A DNA stretch of 64,000 nt. Source: Allopusillimonas soli (GTDB taxonomy: Bacteria > Pseudomonadota > Gammaproteobacteria > Burkholderiales > Burkholderiaceae_B). Under the pieces are notes generated by a model. The model searched no databases. It was not told the origin of the DNA and saw nothing but the letters and a program-made list of their open reading frames with translations. The DNA is taken from the NCBI RefSeq assembly GCF_004153445.1, contig NZ_SDQC01000007.1, forward strand, positions 57,126 through 121,125, given 5' to 3'. Made by a program: the position numbers and the translations under genes. Below, piece after piece: positions 48,912 to 57,838 of the stretch. Numbering within the stretch: position 1 is the first letter of the stretch; every line of letters begins with the position of its first letter.

Positions 48912-50644
48912 TCGCCGCCCTCCCCGGCGGACGCAATCGCCACCATGGAATCGACGGGCGCATCAGGCTGCACCCCGAGCCGTCGCAGTGCGCTGGCTAC
49001 CACGTCCGCGAACACCGGCGCAGCCACCCGGCCGCCGTAGTATCCGTTGGTGTGTGGCTCATCAATCGTGACAGCCACGACGATGCGCGGGTTGGATACC
49101 GGAGCAAAGCCCACGAAGGAGCCGCGATACAGCTCGCGGCTGTACTTGCCGTCCACTATCTTGCGCGCGGTGCCGCTCTTGCCCGCCACGCGATAACCCT
49201 GCACCTCGGCGCGCCGATTGCCTTCTGGGCCGACCGCCGCTTCCAGCATCGCCCTGATCTGCCCCGCCACCTTGGGGCTGTAGACCTGCACGCTGGTGGG
49301 CTTGCCTTCGCGCTTGAGCAGGGACAGGGAAACCATATCTCCATTACGCGCAAACGCCGTATAAGCATGCGCGATCTGCATCAGTGACACTGACAGTCCA
49401 TAGCCGTAGGCCATGGTCGCCCGCTCGATGGGGCGCCAGCGATCCCAGGGGCGCAACCTGCCCGACGCCACGCCGGGGAAATTGGTGTGAGGCGCGCGGC
49501 CAAAGCCCAATTGCGTGAACTTGGTCCACATTTCCTTGTTGGTGAGCCGCTCGGAAATCATGGTCATGCCGATATTGCTGGAACGGCGCAATATGCCGGC
49601 TACGTTCAGTACGCCATTGCTGCTGACGTCGTGAATCGTTGCCCCCTGGTAGCGATACGCGCCATTGCCGGTATCGAACAGCGTCGTGGGGGTAATACGA
49701 TGAATATCCAGGGCCAGGCCTGCTGTGAACGGCTTCATGATGGAGCCGGGCTCGAAGGTATCCGTCAGGGCCCTATTGCGCAAGGCAGGCCCCTGCAATT
49801 GCGAACGGTCGTTCGGATCGAAGGATGGCAGGTTCACCAGCGCCAGCACCTCGCCGGTTTTCGCATCCAGCACAATGCCGGCGCCTGCCTTGGCATCGTG
49901 CTCGTCCAGGGCCTTCTTGAGCGCCGTGTAGACATCAAACTGAATGCCGACATCGATGGACAGCTTCAGATCCTTGCCATCCACGGGCGGAATGACGGCC
50001 TGGATGTCCTCCACGATGCGGCCCAGCCTATCCTTTATCACGTGACGCGAACCGGGCGTACCCGACAGCGCGTCGTTGAATGCCAGCTCGACGCCCGCAA
50101 TCCCCTTGTCCTCGATATTCGTGAAGCCGATGAGATGTGACGTGACATCACCTTCCGGGTAAAAGCGGCGCATTTCCTTCTGCTCGTGGAAGCCAGGCAG
50201 TTTCAGATCCAGCACCTTGCCTGCGATATCCATGCCGACCTGGCGCTTGATATATACGAAGCTCTTGTCCAGGTCGGAAATGCGGTTCTTGATGTCGGGC
50301 ACCGACATCTCCAGCAGCCTGCCCAACTGTGCCAGTTGCGCATCGCTGGCCTTTGCCGCATCGGCTGGAATGGCCCAGATCGCGCGCACCGGCACGCTGG
50401 AGGCCAGCACGACTGTGCCGCTGCGATCCAGAATCTTGCCGCGCGTGGCGGGCAGGACCAGTGTGCGCTCGTAGCGTTTTTCTCCCTGTTGCTGCAGGAA
50501 CTCGTTGGACATGACCTGCAGGTAGACGGCCTTGGCAACCAGCGCGAGAAAGCCCAGCATCAATAGAATGAATACCAGACGCGACCGCCACAGCGGCATC
50601 TGGTGATTCAGGACCGGACTGTTATAGAACGGGACACGCTTCAT
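48908..50644 (-). CDS. ftsI: Septal transpeptidase FtsI (PBP3)
   Basis: A 578-residue class B penicillin-binding protein that cross-links septal peptidoglycan. Seen: one transmembrane helix (about 22-42), a pedestal domain with ATRGKILDRSG (66-76), and a transpeptidase domain with the active Ser in SIMK (301-304), SSN (355-357) and KSGT (489-492). Overlaps ftsL upstream and murEF downstream by four bases each. It works with FtsW, encoded in the same cluster. Confidence 0.96.
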   Translation of the reverse strand: MKRVPFYNSPVLNHQMPLWRSRLVFILLMLGFLALVAKAVYLQVMSNEFLQQQGEKRYERTLVLPATRGKILDRSGTVVLASSVPVRAIWAIPADAAKASDAQLAQLGRLLEMSVPDIKNRISDLDKSFVYIKRQVGMDIAGKVLDLKLPGFHEQKEMRRFYPEGDVTSHLIGFTNIEDKGIAGVELAFNDALSGTPGSRHVIKDRLGRIVEDIQAVIPPVDGKDLKLSIDVGIQFDVYTALKKALDEHDAKAGAGIVLDAKTGEVLALVNLPSFDPNDRSQLQGPALRNRALTDTFEPGSIMKPFTAGLALDIHRITPTTLFDTGNGAYRYQGATIHDVSSNGVLNVAGILRRSSNIGMTMISERLTNKEMWTKFTQLGFGRAPHTNFPGVASGRLRPWDRWRPIERATMAYGYGLSVSLMQIAHAYTAFARNGDMVSLSLLKREGKPTSVQVYSPKVAGQIRAMLEAAVGPEGNRRAEVQGYRVAGKSGTARKIVDGKYSRELYRGSFVGFAPVSNPRIVVAVTIDEPHTNGYYGGRVAAPVFADVVASALRRLGVQPDAPVDSMVAIASAGEGGE

Positions 50645-50964
50645 GGCCGCCCTCCCTTGCCCGAAGCCGCCGTAGCCTGGCTTGCGGCACTGCTGTCAAG
50701 CGGCTCGCCCTGGATGTAGATGGTGCGATCCGGGGAGGCGGGCATCATGTGCAGATCGCCGCGGGCCACGCCGTCGATGCGTGCATTGCGCGCCAGTTCG
50801 GCGCGCTCAAGCTGCAGTCTTCGCCAATCGGTGTCCAGCTTTCTTGCCCTGTCGTCCAGGCGCTCGGCCTGAACGAAAAGCTGCCGGGCCTGGAAACGCG
50901 CCGTGACCAGCGACAAGGCGGACAACATGAGCAAGACAGCGAAGAGCAGGCTGAGCCGTCCCAT
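50641..50964 (-). CDS. ftsL: Cell division protein FtsL
   Basis: A 107-residue bitopic protein with a transmembrane helix at about 3-22 followed by a coiled coil (about 28-62, QLFVQAERLDDRARKL). The C-terminal tail contains VARGDLHMMPASPDRTIYI. Sequence conservation in this family is low; the call rests on length, layout and position between rsmH and ftsI. It overlaps rsmH by one base (TGATG) and ftsI by four. Confidence 0.9.
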   Translation of the reverse strand: MGRLSLLFAVLLMLSALSLVTARFQARQLFVQAERLDDRARKLDTDWRRLQLERAELARNARIDGVARGDLHMMPASPDRTIYIQGEPLDSSAASQATAASGKGGRP

Positions 50965-52037
50965 CAGGTGCGCCTCCCCTGGCGGGAACCCGCATGAGGC
51001 TTGCGCCGCACCGGCGCTGTGGTCGGCACGAAAGACGCGCCGCCGTCAGCCGGCAAGGGAACGCCGGTACGCTGGGCGACGCGCAACACCGCCGAACGCG
51101 CCCGCACATTGTCCGCAGACTCGGCGGCGTCAGGCAAGATGCGCCCCAACGAGATCAGAATGGGTTGGGGCATGTCTTTCTCGGGTATGGGCAGGCGCGC
51201 CTGAGCCGCGGCCGGCCTGGCTGCCGCCGCAATGCTTTGCTTGACCAAGCGGTCTTCCAGTGAATGAAAGCTGATCACCGCCACTCGCCCTCCCGGCGCA
51301 AGTATTTTCAGAATTGTCTTGAGGGCGCCCGCGAGCTCCTCGAGTTCCTTATTGAGGTAAATCCGTATAGCCTGAAATGTCCGTGTGGCCGGGTGTTGGC
51401 CCTTTTCGCGCGTGCGGACGGCGCCGGCGACGAGCTCGGCGAGGTCGAGCGTTGTGCGCAGCGGCCTGGATTCGCGGCGACCAGCAATCGCCTTTGCAAT
51501 CTGGAAAGCAAACCGTTCTTCGCCATAATGTGCGATGACCTCCCTCATTTCTTCGACACTGGCTTGCGCCAGCCATTGTTCAGCGGTTACCCCGCTGTCC
51601 GTATCCATCCGCATGTCCAGCGGCCCTTCACGCATGAAGGAAAAACCTCTGGACGCATCATCGATCTGAGGGGATGACACACCCAGATCCAGCAGTACCC
51701 CATTCACGGAGTCGATGCCCAACTCAGCCAGCCGCCGCGCCATATCGGCAAAGCCACTGTGCACCGCCGTGACCCTGCGATCCTGGCCTTCGAGTTCGCG
51801 TGCAGCCTCGATGGCCTGCGGATCCTTGTCAAACACCACCAACCGAGCATCATCCGCCAGCCGCGTCAGCAGCAGCCGGCTGTGGCCGCCGCGCCCGAAA
51901 GTGCCGTCCACGAACACGCCGCCGACCCGCTCTCCCTGCCCTTGCTGTTCGCGCCGGCGCCCTTTTGCATTGAAATCCGGATCAACGAGAGCGTTGACCG
52001 CAGGCTCAAGCAGCACGGACCGATGCACGAACGCCAT
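50964..52037 (-). CDS. rsmH: 16S rRNA m4C1402 methyltransferase RsmH (MraW)
   Basis: A 357-residue SAM-dependent methyltransferase. Seen: [13 protein letters not shown] at the start, the SAM loop [35 protein letters not shown], and [13 protein letters not shown]. An extra loop ([18 protein letters not shown], about residues 22-39) precedes the SAM loop, longer than in E. coli RsmH. mraZ ends eight bases upstream, ftsL follows with one-base overlap. Confidence 0.95.
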   Translation of the reverse strand: MAFVHRSVLLEPAVNALVDPDFNAKGRRREQQGQGERVGGVFVDGTFGRGGHSRLLLTRLADDARLVVFDKDPQAIEAARELEGQDRRVTAVHSGFADMARRLAELGIDSVNGVLLDLGVSSPQIDDASRGFSFMREGPLDMRMDTDSGVTAEQWLAQASVEEMREVIAHYGEERFAFQIAKAIAGRRESRPLRTTLDLAELVAGAVRTREKGQHPATRTFQAIRIYLNKELEELAGALKTILKILAPGGRVAVISFHSLEDRLVKQSIAAAARPAAAQARLPIPEKDMPQPILISLGRILPDAAESADNVRARSAVLRVAQRTGVPLPADGGASFVPTTAPVRRKPHAGSRQGRRT

Positions 52038-52045
52038 AAACGAAT

Positions 52046-52474
52046 TCAGAACGAAAATTCTTCAAGAACCTCGGGCATGCCCTTGGCAAGGTCTTCGGCT
52101 TCACGTCGCGCCCATTCGGCGGCGTCCCACAGTTCGAAATGGCTTCCCATCCCCAACAGCATGACCTCGCGAGTCAGGGCGGCGGCGTTGCGCAGCTCCG
52201 GCGCCACCAGGATCCGACCCGAGCCATCCATGTCGACGTCCTGCGCGTTGCCGAGCAACAGGCGCTGCAAGGGCCGCGCAGACATGGGAAAGTTGGCGAT
52301 CTGTTCGCGCTTCTTTTCCCATACCGATCGTGGATAGACGAGCAGGCAGCCATCGGGATGACGGGTGAGGGTAAGACGGCCTTCGACCTGGGAAAGCAGC
52401 GCGTCACGATGCCGGGTCGGAATGGATATCCTCCCCTTTGCATCGAGTGTGAGTGCGCTGCTGCCCTGGAACAA
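52046..52474 (-). CDS. mraZ: Transcriptional regulator MraZ
   Basis: A 142-residue AbrB-like protein that forms a ring and binds repeats in its own promoter. Two DxxxR-type repeats are visible: [18 protein letters not shown] and [18 protein letters not shown] chose the TTG at 52474, because the family starts at [10 protein letters not shown] and because GGGGAAAGA sits upstream at proper spacing. The GTG at 52498 would put the operator repeat nearest the gene inside the coding region. It heads the dcw cluster. Confidence 0.92.
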   Translation of the reverse strand: MFQGSSALTLDAKGRISIPTRHRDALLSQVEGRLTLTRHPDGCLLVYPRSVWEKKREQIANFPMSARPLQRLLLGNAQDVDMDGSGRILVAPELRNAAALTREVMLLGMGSHFELWDAAEWARREAEDLAKGMPEVLEEFSF

Positions 52475-52482
52475 GATTCTTT

Positions 52483-52517
52483 CCCCACTTTTTTGCACAA
52501 AATCCTACTTTTCCCCA
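52483..52517 (-). promoter_or_regulatory. MraZ operator: TGGGG-type repeats at 10-bp phase
   Basis: On the minus strand TGGGG (52517-52513), TAGGA (52507-52503), TGCAA (52497-52493) and TGGGG (52487-52483) are spaced by exactly five bases each, so four units recur every ten bases; the outer two are best and the inner two degenerate. MraZ is known to bind TGGGA-like repeats with five-base spacers. The last unit overlaps the Shine-Dalgarno of mraZ. Confidence 0.75.
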
Positions 52518-52545
52518 CTCTACGGTAAGGAAATCAACTGGTCAA
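52517..52545 (-). promoter_or_regulatory. Promoter of the dcw cluster (Pmra)
   Basis: On the minus strand TTGACC (52545-52540) and TAGAGT (52522-52517) are separated by 17 bases, a good sigma-70 promoter. The first MraZ repeat begins in the last base of the -10 box, so bound MraZ would block transcription initiation. Confidence 0.7.
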
Positions 52546-52854
52546 GCTGAAAGTTGCAATTTTTTCAATCACAACAAGCACTTAGCACAGTTTTTGCTCA
52601 CAGGAAAAAGAAAAATACATCGATAAATCAATGTATTGCAGAGGCTATTCAAAGTTCTTTATGAGAAATTTCAGGCTGATGGCTGCATTTGTATGCCTTC
52701 GCCATTTGCAATTGCTGACATTCAGCCATTTGCGGCGCAAGGCAAAGCGCCCGATAGAAGATATGCCGGAAAGCGGAAGACGCGATCCCGGCCAGCGGAT
52801 CATCCTCAGCCGGCGGGCCACCTGACGGCGGCCCGCATCTGGTGTGCACATTCA
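52546..52854. other. Gene-free AT-rich spacer between mraZ promoter and rnpB
   Basis: About 310 bases, AT-rich near 52550-52680. Short reading frames here lack ribosome-binding sites and family features. A hairpin with arms GCGGGCC (52813-52819) and GGCCCGC (52830-52836) lies about 20 bases beyond the rnpB 3' end and may help end that transcript, although it has no T run. Confidence 0.5.
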
Positions 52855-53262
52855 TGGGAGACAGGCCTATAGGCCGGATTCTGTACGCCTGGCAAGCCAG
52901 GCGGGCAATCATTCCTCTTGATCGAACATTGCTGCTCGATTCCAGCCACCTACCCGCATGCTTGGACGGGCCGCCCTTTCCGGCCTGAGCCGTGCGCATG
53001 CCTATTTGGTGTTGCTCCGGATAGAGGTTGCCGCGTTTCACCCTGCCGCGCCATGGATGTCACCACCCATGCGACACGGAGATGGCCGTGTCGGTGCGCG
53101 CCCATGGCACGCCCTCGCGGCAGACTCGTCTCTGTGGCCCTGTTCCTCGGCTTGGCGCGTTGCCGCATGCCTCGCCGGACGGCCGTTAGCCGCTACCCTG
53201 CCCTGTGGAGTCCGGACCTTCCTCGGCGCCAACGGCGTCGCGATTGCCCAGCCTGCCTCCGG
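52855..53262 (-). ncRNA. rnpB: RNase P RNA (bacterial type A)
   Basis: The minus strand contains the conserved core of the M1-type ribozyme: GAGGAAGGTCCGGACTCC, CACAGGGCAGGGTAGC near the 5' side, then ACAGAGACGAG, GGTGAAACGCGGCAACC, CCGGAGCAACACCAAATAG, GCGGGTAGG and AGAGGAATGATTG towards the 3' side, ending in a CAGAATCCGGCCTA tail. Helix P1 forms between GGAGGCAGGC (5' end) and GCCTGTCTCC (3' end), which fixes both ends to within a few bases. The RNA processes the 5' ends of tRNAs. A TACAAT -10 box lies at 53273-53268. Confidence 0.95.
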
Positions 53263-53267
53263 TTGCC

Positions 53268-53273
53268 ATTGTA
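53268..53273 (-). promoter_or_regulatory. -10 box of rnpB
   Basis: TACAAT on the minus strand, ending about six bases before the first base of the P1 helix. No good -35 match is visible at the usual distance. Confidence 0.5.
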
Positions 53274-53411
53274 GCGCGGGAGCGCCGATTCCCCGTTACA
53301 CTGTATGCCTCGGTGGAACCGGCGCACGCCCTATCCACGGCATTCCGATCCCAACAGGTGCCAGGGCGCCCGGCTCTCCGTTCTTGCCTTGATTTCGCTT
53401 TCTCCCTTCCC

Positions 53412-55250
53412 ATGGCCGCCAATACCCTCATCACCCTTACCAATGCGCAACTGGCCTACGGCCATCATCCTTTGCTGGACCATGCCGATTTCGCCATACA
53501 ACCAAGCGAGCGCATCGGCCTTATTGGCCGCAACGGCGCAGGAAAATCCTCGCTGCTCAAGGTCCTGAACGGCAGTATCGCGCCCGATGACGGCGATATC
53601 ATGCGCCTGGGCGGCCTTACTGTATCTACGGTCGAACAGGAACCGGCGCTCGATGAAACCTTGACCGTATTCGACGCACTGTGCGGCGATATCACAGCCA
53701 CCGAAGACTGGCAACGCCCCGCCCGGGTCAATGCCCTGGTCGAGCAGTTGGGCCTGGATGCCCAAGCGGCGGTCGCGGGGCTGTCCGGTGGCTCACGCAA
53801 ACGCGTGGCGCTTGCGCGCGCCGTGGCCGACGAGCCCGATCTGCTGTTGCTGGACGAGCCGACCAACCATCTGGACTTCGACGGCATCGCCTGGCTCGAA
53901 AATCTTCTACTGGCCGCGCGCTGCAGCGTCGTTCTGATTACTCACGACCGCCGCTTTCTGGATGTCGTCACCACACGCATTGTGGAACTGGACCGGGGTA
54001 GGCTGTTCAGCTTTCCGGGCAACTTCTCGCAATGGCAGGAACGCAAGGCCCAGACCCTGGATGCGGAGCAGCAGCAGAATGCGCGCTTCGACAAGCTGCT
54101 CGCGCAGGAAGAAGTCTGGATACGCAAAGGCATCGAGGCGCGCCGCACCCGCAACGAGGGACGGGTGCGGCGGCTGGAGCAATTGCGCCGCGAACGGGCA
54201 GAGCGCCGCGAGCGCCAAGGCAATGTCCGCCTCGCAGTCGCCGAGGGCCAGCGCTCCGGAAAGCTTGTGGCCGAACTGCAGCACGTGACACACGGCTACG
54301 GCGCGCGGACGTTGATCCGCGACCTTTCCACACTTATCATGCGGGGCGACAGAATCGGCGTGATCGGCCCCAATGGCGCAGGCAAGACTACATTGCTCAG
54401 AATCATACTTGGTCAGCTGCAACCCAATGAAGGGCATGTACGCCTCGGCACCAACCTGACTGTAGGCTATTTCGACCAGATGCGATCCCAGCTCGACGAG
54501 GCCGCCACCCTCGCGGATACGATCAATCCCGGCAGCGAATGGGTCGAAATCGGCAACCAGCGCAAGCATGTCATGAGCTATCTGGAAGACTTTCTCTTTC
54601 CGCCTGCGCGCGCCCACTCGCCTGTCAGCAGCCTCTCCGGCGGCGAGCGGGCCAGGCTGGTCCTGGCCCGCATGTTCGCCCGCCCCACCAATGTACTTGT
54701 GCTGGACGAGCCCACCAACGATCTGGATATTGAAACGCTGGAACTGCTTGAGGAATTGCTGCAGGATTACACAGGCACCGTCCTGCTGGTCAGCCATGAC
54801 CGCGCATTCCTTAACAATGTCGTGACCCAAACACTTGCTGCCGAGGCCGACGGGCGCTGGGGAGAATATGTGGGGGGCTATGACGAATGGCAGGCGCAGC
54901 GGCCGACGGATTCGCCGGAGCCCACTGCCAGAGCAGCATCAGCCGCAAATCGTAAGTCCGCTGGCAATTCAAAACCGGCCGACGCGGCCAAGCCTGCGAA
55001 AACAGGCCGCACCAGCCGCATCACGTCCTGGGAACTGCGCGAACTGGAAGGCATCCCCGACGCTATCGCCGCCCTCGAGAAGCACCAGGCCGAACTCGCC
55101 GCGCGCCTGGCTGACGGCAGTTTGTACAGGGACGCGCCGCAGGAAGTGGAAAGCATCAATGCCGAAGTGGCGGAAACCGAAAAACAGCTGCAGGCCTTGT
55201 TCGACCGCTGGCAGCAACTGGAAGAAAAGCAGCAGGCGTCCTCTCTTTAG
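53412..55250 (+). CDS. uup: ABC-F ATPase Uup
   Basis: A 612-residue soluble protein with two ABC domains and no membrane segment. Seen: first Walker A GRNGAGKSS (39-47), signature LSGGSRKRVALAR, DEPTNHLD; second Walker A GPNGAGKTT, signature LSGGERARLVLAR and DEPTNDLD. The C-terminal coiled coil (about 535-612, with ELRELEGIPDAIAALEKHQ) is typical of Uup, which binds DNA or ribosomes. I chose the ATG at 53412; the 69 upstream in-frame codons overlap rnpB and its promoter. Confidence 0.92.
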   Translation: MAANTLITLTNAQLAYGHHPLLDHADFAIQPSERIGLIGRNGAGKSSLLKVLNGSIAPDDGDIMRLGGLTVSTVEQEPALDETLTVFDALCGDITATEDWQRPARVNALVEQLGLDAQAAVAGLSGGSRKRVALARAVADEPDLLLLDEPTNHLDFDGIAWLENLLLAARCSVVLITHDRRFLDVVTTRIVELDRGRLFSFPGNFSQWQERKAQTLDAEQQQNARFDKLLAQEEVWIRKGIEARRTRNEGRVRRLEQLRRERAERRERQGNVRLAVAEGQRSGKLVAELQHVTHGYGARTLIRDLSTLIMRGDRIGVIGPNGAGKTTLLRIILGQLQPNEGHVRLGTNLTVGYFDQMRSQLDEAATLADTINPGSEWVEIGNQRKHVMSYLEDFLFPPARAHSPVSSLSGGERARLVLARMFARPTNVLVLDEPTNDLDIETLELLEELLQDYTGTVLLVSHDRAFLNNVVTQTLAAEADGRWGEYVGGYDEWQAQRPTDSPEPTARAASAANRKSAGNSKPADAAKPAKTGRTSRITSWELRELEGIPDAIAALEKHQAELAARLADGSLYRDAPQEVESINAEVAETEKQLQALFDRWQQLEEKQQASSL

Positions 55251-55342
55251 ATTTAGACGGCCCGGCTCGGCGGCGGGGAACCAAGCACCGCCAGTTGATC
55301 CGCTGGCAGGCGACACACCCCACGCGATGCGGCTTACGCTGA

Positions 55343-56410
55343 TCAGGCGGAGCCGGATACACGCCAGGCCAGCGAATCGCCAGCCGCGAGCGGTACCACG
55401 GCTGTGTTCGCCATGGGCAGTTCTTCAGGAACCCGGTATTCTCCGCGCTCCAGTGTCAGCGTGCCGTCGTTCACAGGCAAGCCGTAAAACGCCGGCCCAT
55501 TGCGGCTGGCGAAGGCCTCGAGCTGGTCCAGCCGGCCCGCAGCATCAAAGGCTGTAGCATACAGCGCCATGGCGTGCAGAGCGGTATAGCAGCCCGCACA
55601 GCCACAGGCGGCTTCCTTGAGTCCGCGCGGATGCGGCGCACTGTCGGTACCTAGAAAAAAGCGAGGACTGCCGCTGGTTGCCGCGTCCAGCAGGGCTTGC
55701 CTATGCCGCTCGCGCTTGAGCACCGGGAGGCAATACCAGTGCGGCTGCAAACCGCCAACGAACATCGCATTGCGGTTGTACAGCAGATGATGCGCGGTCA
55801 GCGTGGCGGCAATAGGCCCTGGGGCTTCACGCACATAGTCCACGCCCTCGCGGGTCGTCAGGTGTTCGAACACCACTTTCAACGCCGGATACGCCTGGCG
55901 CAAAGGCGTCATTACCCGTTCGACGAACACGGCTTCCCGATCGAAAAGATCCACATCCGGATCTGTTACCTCTCCATGAACCAGCAGCGGCAGGCCCAGT
56001 CTTTGCATGGCATCCAGCGCTTGGCCGCAACGCCCCAGAAGATCAGTGACGCCCGCATCGGAATTGGTGGTTGCGCCAGCCGGATACAGCTTGACGCCGT
56101 GCACCAGCCCCGAATCAACCGCACGGGCAATTTCATCAGCCGTCGTATTGTCAGTGAGATAAAGCGTCATGAGCGGTGTGAAGGCGCCGTCCGCCACACC
56201 CGCCACCGCCAGGGCAGCCATAATGCGATCACGGTATGCCAAGGCCTGCGCCGTGGTCGTGACGGGCGGCTTCAGGTTCGGCATGATAATGGCGCGGCCG
56301 AACTGACGCGCGCTATCACCCACGACGGAGGCAAGCACCGGCCCGTCGCGCAGATGCAGATGCCAGTCGTCGGGGCGGATGATGGTAAGAGAGGATATCG
56401 ATTCAGTCAT
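55343..56410 (-). CDS. pyrC: Dihydroorotase PyrC
   Basis: A 355-residue enzyme of the short, E. coli-type dihydroorotase class, which closes carbamoyl aspartate to dihydroorotate in pyrimidine synthesis. Seen: RPDDWHLHLRDG with the metal-binding His pair, AIIMPNLKPPVTT, the carbamylated-Lys strand GVKLYPAGATTNSDAGV, LVHGEVTDPDVDLFDREAVF, and GTDSAPHP with the catalytic Asp. It starts 70 bases after the M20 gene on the same strand and converges on uup. Confidence 0.95.
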   Translation of the reverse strand: MTESISSLTIIRPDDWHLHLRDGPVLASVVGDSARQFGRAIIMPNLKPPVTTTAQALAYRDRIMAALAVAGVADGAFTPLMTLYLTDNTTADEIARAVDSGLVHGVKLYPAGATTNSDAGVTDLLGRCGQALDAMQRLGLPLLVHGEVTDPDVDLFDREAVFVERVMTPLRQAYPALKVVFEHLTTREGVDYVREAPGPIAATLTAHHLLYNRNAMFVGGLQPHWYCLPVLKRERHRQALLDAATSGSPRFFLGTDSAPHPRGLKEAACGCAGCYTALHAMALYATAFDAAGRLDQLEAFASRNGPAFYGLPVNDGTLTLERGEYRVPEELPMANTAVVPLAAGDSLAWRVSGSA

Positions 56411-56480
56411 TGATCAGGGAAATGCAATGGGTGAGGTGATGCACATGCGTCTTGGCGCCAGCCGGAGTATGCGCCGGAAA

Positions 56481-57674
56481 TCAGTCTTCCAGAGGCATGC
56501 TGCGTTCCACCAGCCGGCAGAACATCGCGCTGCCGGCTGGAATCACGGCATCGTTGAAGTCGAAGATGGCATTATGCAGCACCCGGCCGCTTTCGGCGCC
56601 GCCCTGTCCGAGACGAAAGTAGGCGCCCGGGCGATGCTGCAGCATTACGGAGAAATCCTCCGATCCCATGGAAGGGGTCAGGTTGGGTATCACCATATCC
56701 GCACCGAAGAGCTCCTCCGCAACCTCGGCCACGAACTGGGCATGCTCGGGGGTGTTGATGGTGGCGGGAAACAGCTTGTGATACTTCAGCTCTATCCGCG
56801 CCTTGAAGGCCGCGGCAATGCCATCCACCACCTCCTGCATCCGCTGAATGACCTGCTCCTGCACAACGGGGCTGAAGGTGCGCACAGTGCCCACCATGCG
56901 CGCATCGCGGGGAATGACGTTCATGGCCTGGAGATTCCCGGCATTGACCGCCGCCACCGTCACAACCGCGGACTCGGGTGCCGGCACGTTGCGCGACACA
57001 ATGGTTTGCAACGCCGTAATGAGTTGGGCGGCGATCACGATAGGGTCGTTGGTCTGGTAGGCATGAGCGCCGTGGCCGCCGCGGCCTTCGATCGTGATCT
57101 CGAAGTGGTCGGCTGCCGCCATCATGGGGCCGGGGTTGACGCCGATAACACCCGGGGCAAGGCCAGGCCAATTGTGCAGTGCATAGATGGCATCGCACGG
57201 AAAGCGGTCGAACAAGCCATCGTCGAGCATGGCTTGCGCACCGCCAAGCCCTTCCTCGGCAGGCTGGAAAATCAGCACGGCCTTGCCGTTGAAGTTTCGG
57301 GTTTCCGCCAGATAGCGCGCCGCACCCAGCAGCACCGTGGTATGCCCGTCGTGGCCACAGGCATGCATGACGCCCAGATTGTTCGAGGCGTGCGCCACGT
57401 CGCCCTGCTCCAGAATGGGGAGCGCATCCATGTCCGCCCGCAGGCCTATGGCGCGACCGCTGGTGTTTTTCCTGCCTTCGAGCACGCCTACCACACCCGT
57501 CTTGCCGATATTGCGATGCACCATGTAGCCAAGCGCCTGCAAGGCATTGGCAACCATGGCGGAAGTACGGACCTCCTGAAAGCCCAGTTCGGGGTTGGCG
57601 TGCAGGTCGCGCCGCAATGCGGTCAGCTCGTCATGAAAGGACTGAATCGACTCGAAAACAGACTTTGCGTACAT
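56481..57674 (-). CDS. M20 family amidohydrolase (hippurate hydrolase-like), copy 2
   Basis: A 397-residue homologue of the gene at 26434-27633 with the same layout. Seen: LRADMDALP, the metal-site MHACGHDGHTTVLLGA, FQPAEEGLGGAQAML with the catalytic Glu, and GRGGHGAHAYQTNDP in the dimerisation domain. All metal ligands appear intact. Sequence differences from copy 1 are large enough to suggest different substrates. It is followed by pyrC; the divergent region upstream carries the SWIB-gene promoter. Confidence 0.9.
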   Translation of the reverse strand: MYAKSVFESIQSFHDELTALRRDLHANPELGFQEVRTSAMVANALQALGYMVHRNIGKTGVVGVLEGRKNTSGRAIGLRADMDALPILEQGDVAHASNNLGVMHACGHDGHTTVLLGAARYLAETRNFNGKAVLIFQPAEEGLGGAQAMLDDGLFDRFPCDAIYALHNWPGLAPGVIGVNPGPMMAAADHFEITIEGRGGHGAHAYQTNDPIVIAAQLITALQTIVSRNVPAPESAVVTVAAVNAGNLQAMNVIPRDARMVGTVRTFSPVVQEQVIQRMQEVVDGIAAAFKARIELKYHKLFPATINTPEHAQFVAEVAEELFGADMVIPNLTPSMGSEDFSVMLQHRPGAYFRLGQGGAESGRVLHNAIFDFNDAVIPAGSAMFCRLVERSMPLED

Positions 57675-57763
57675 GGTCTACAACACTCCCCAGGGGCAAT
57701 TGCCGCCTTTACCGGTTTTCCACTCAGTATGCAACCGGGTTTTCATTACGTACAGAAATAGTT

Positions 57764-57792
57764 TTGTCTTTCGGCGTATCTCACGTTATGCT
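57764..57792 (+). promoter_or_regulatory. Promoter of the SWIB-domain gene
   Basis: TTGTCT (57764-57769) and TATGCT (57787-57792) with a 17-base spacer, 47 bases before the ATG. The overlapping inverted repeat TCTCACG/CGTGAGA (57779-57785 with 57794-57800) surrounds the -10 box and could be an operator. Confidence 0.5.
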
Positions 57793-57838
57793 GCGTGAGA
57801 ACGATTTTTCCAACCCATCATGTCAGGAGCCCTGTTCT

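Noticed and set aside
52631..52825. Small plus-strand reading frame between mraZ and rnpB
   Set aside because: No Shine-Dalgarno, no family features, and unusual composition for a small protein; it lies in the spacer beside the dcw promoter.
53205..53411. N-terminal extension of uup by 69 codons
   Set aside because: This part overlaps rnpB and its promoter, is not conserved-looking, and the ATG at 53412 begins directly before the usual ABC-F start.
56379..57761. Plus-strand reading frame of 460 codons opposite the M20 gene
   Set aside because: Antisense to an M20 amidohydrolase with all metal ligands; the translated product has no family features.
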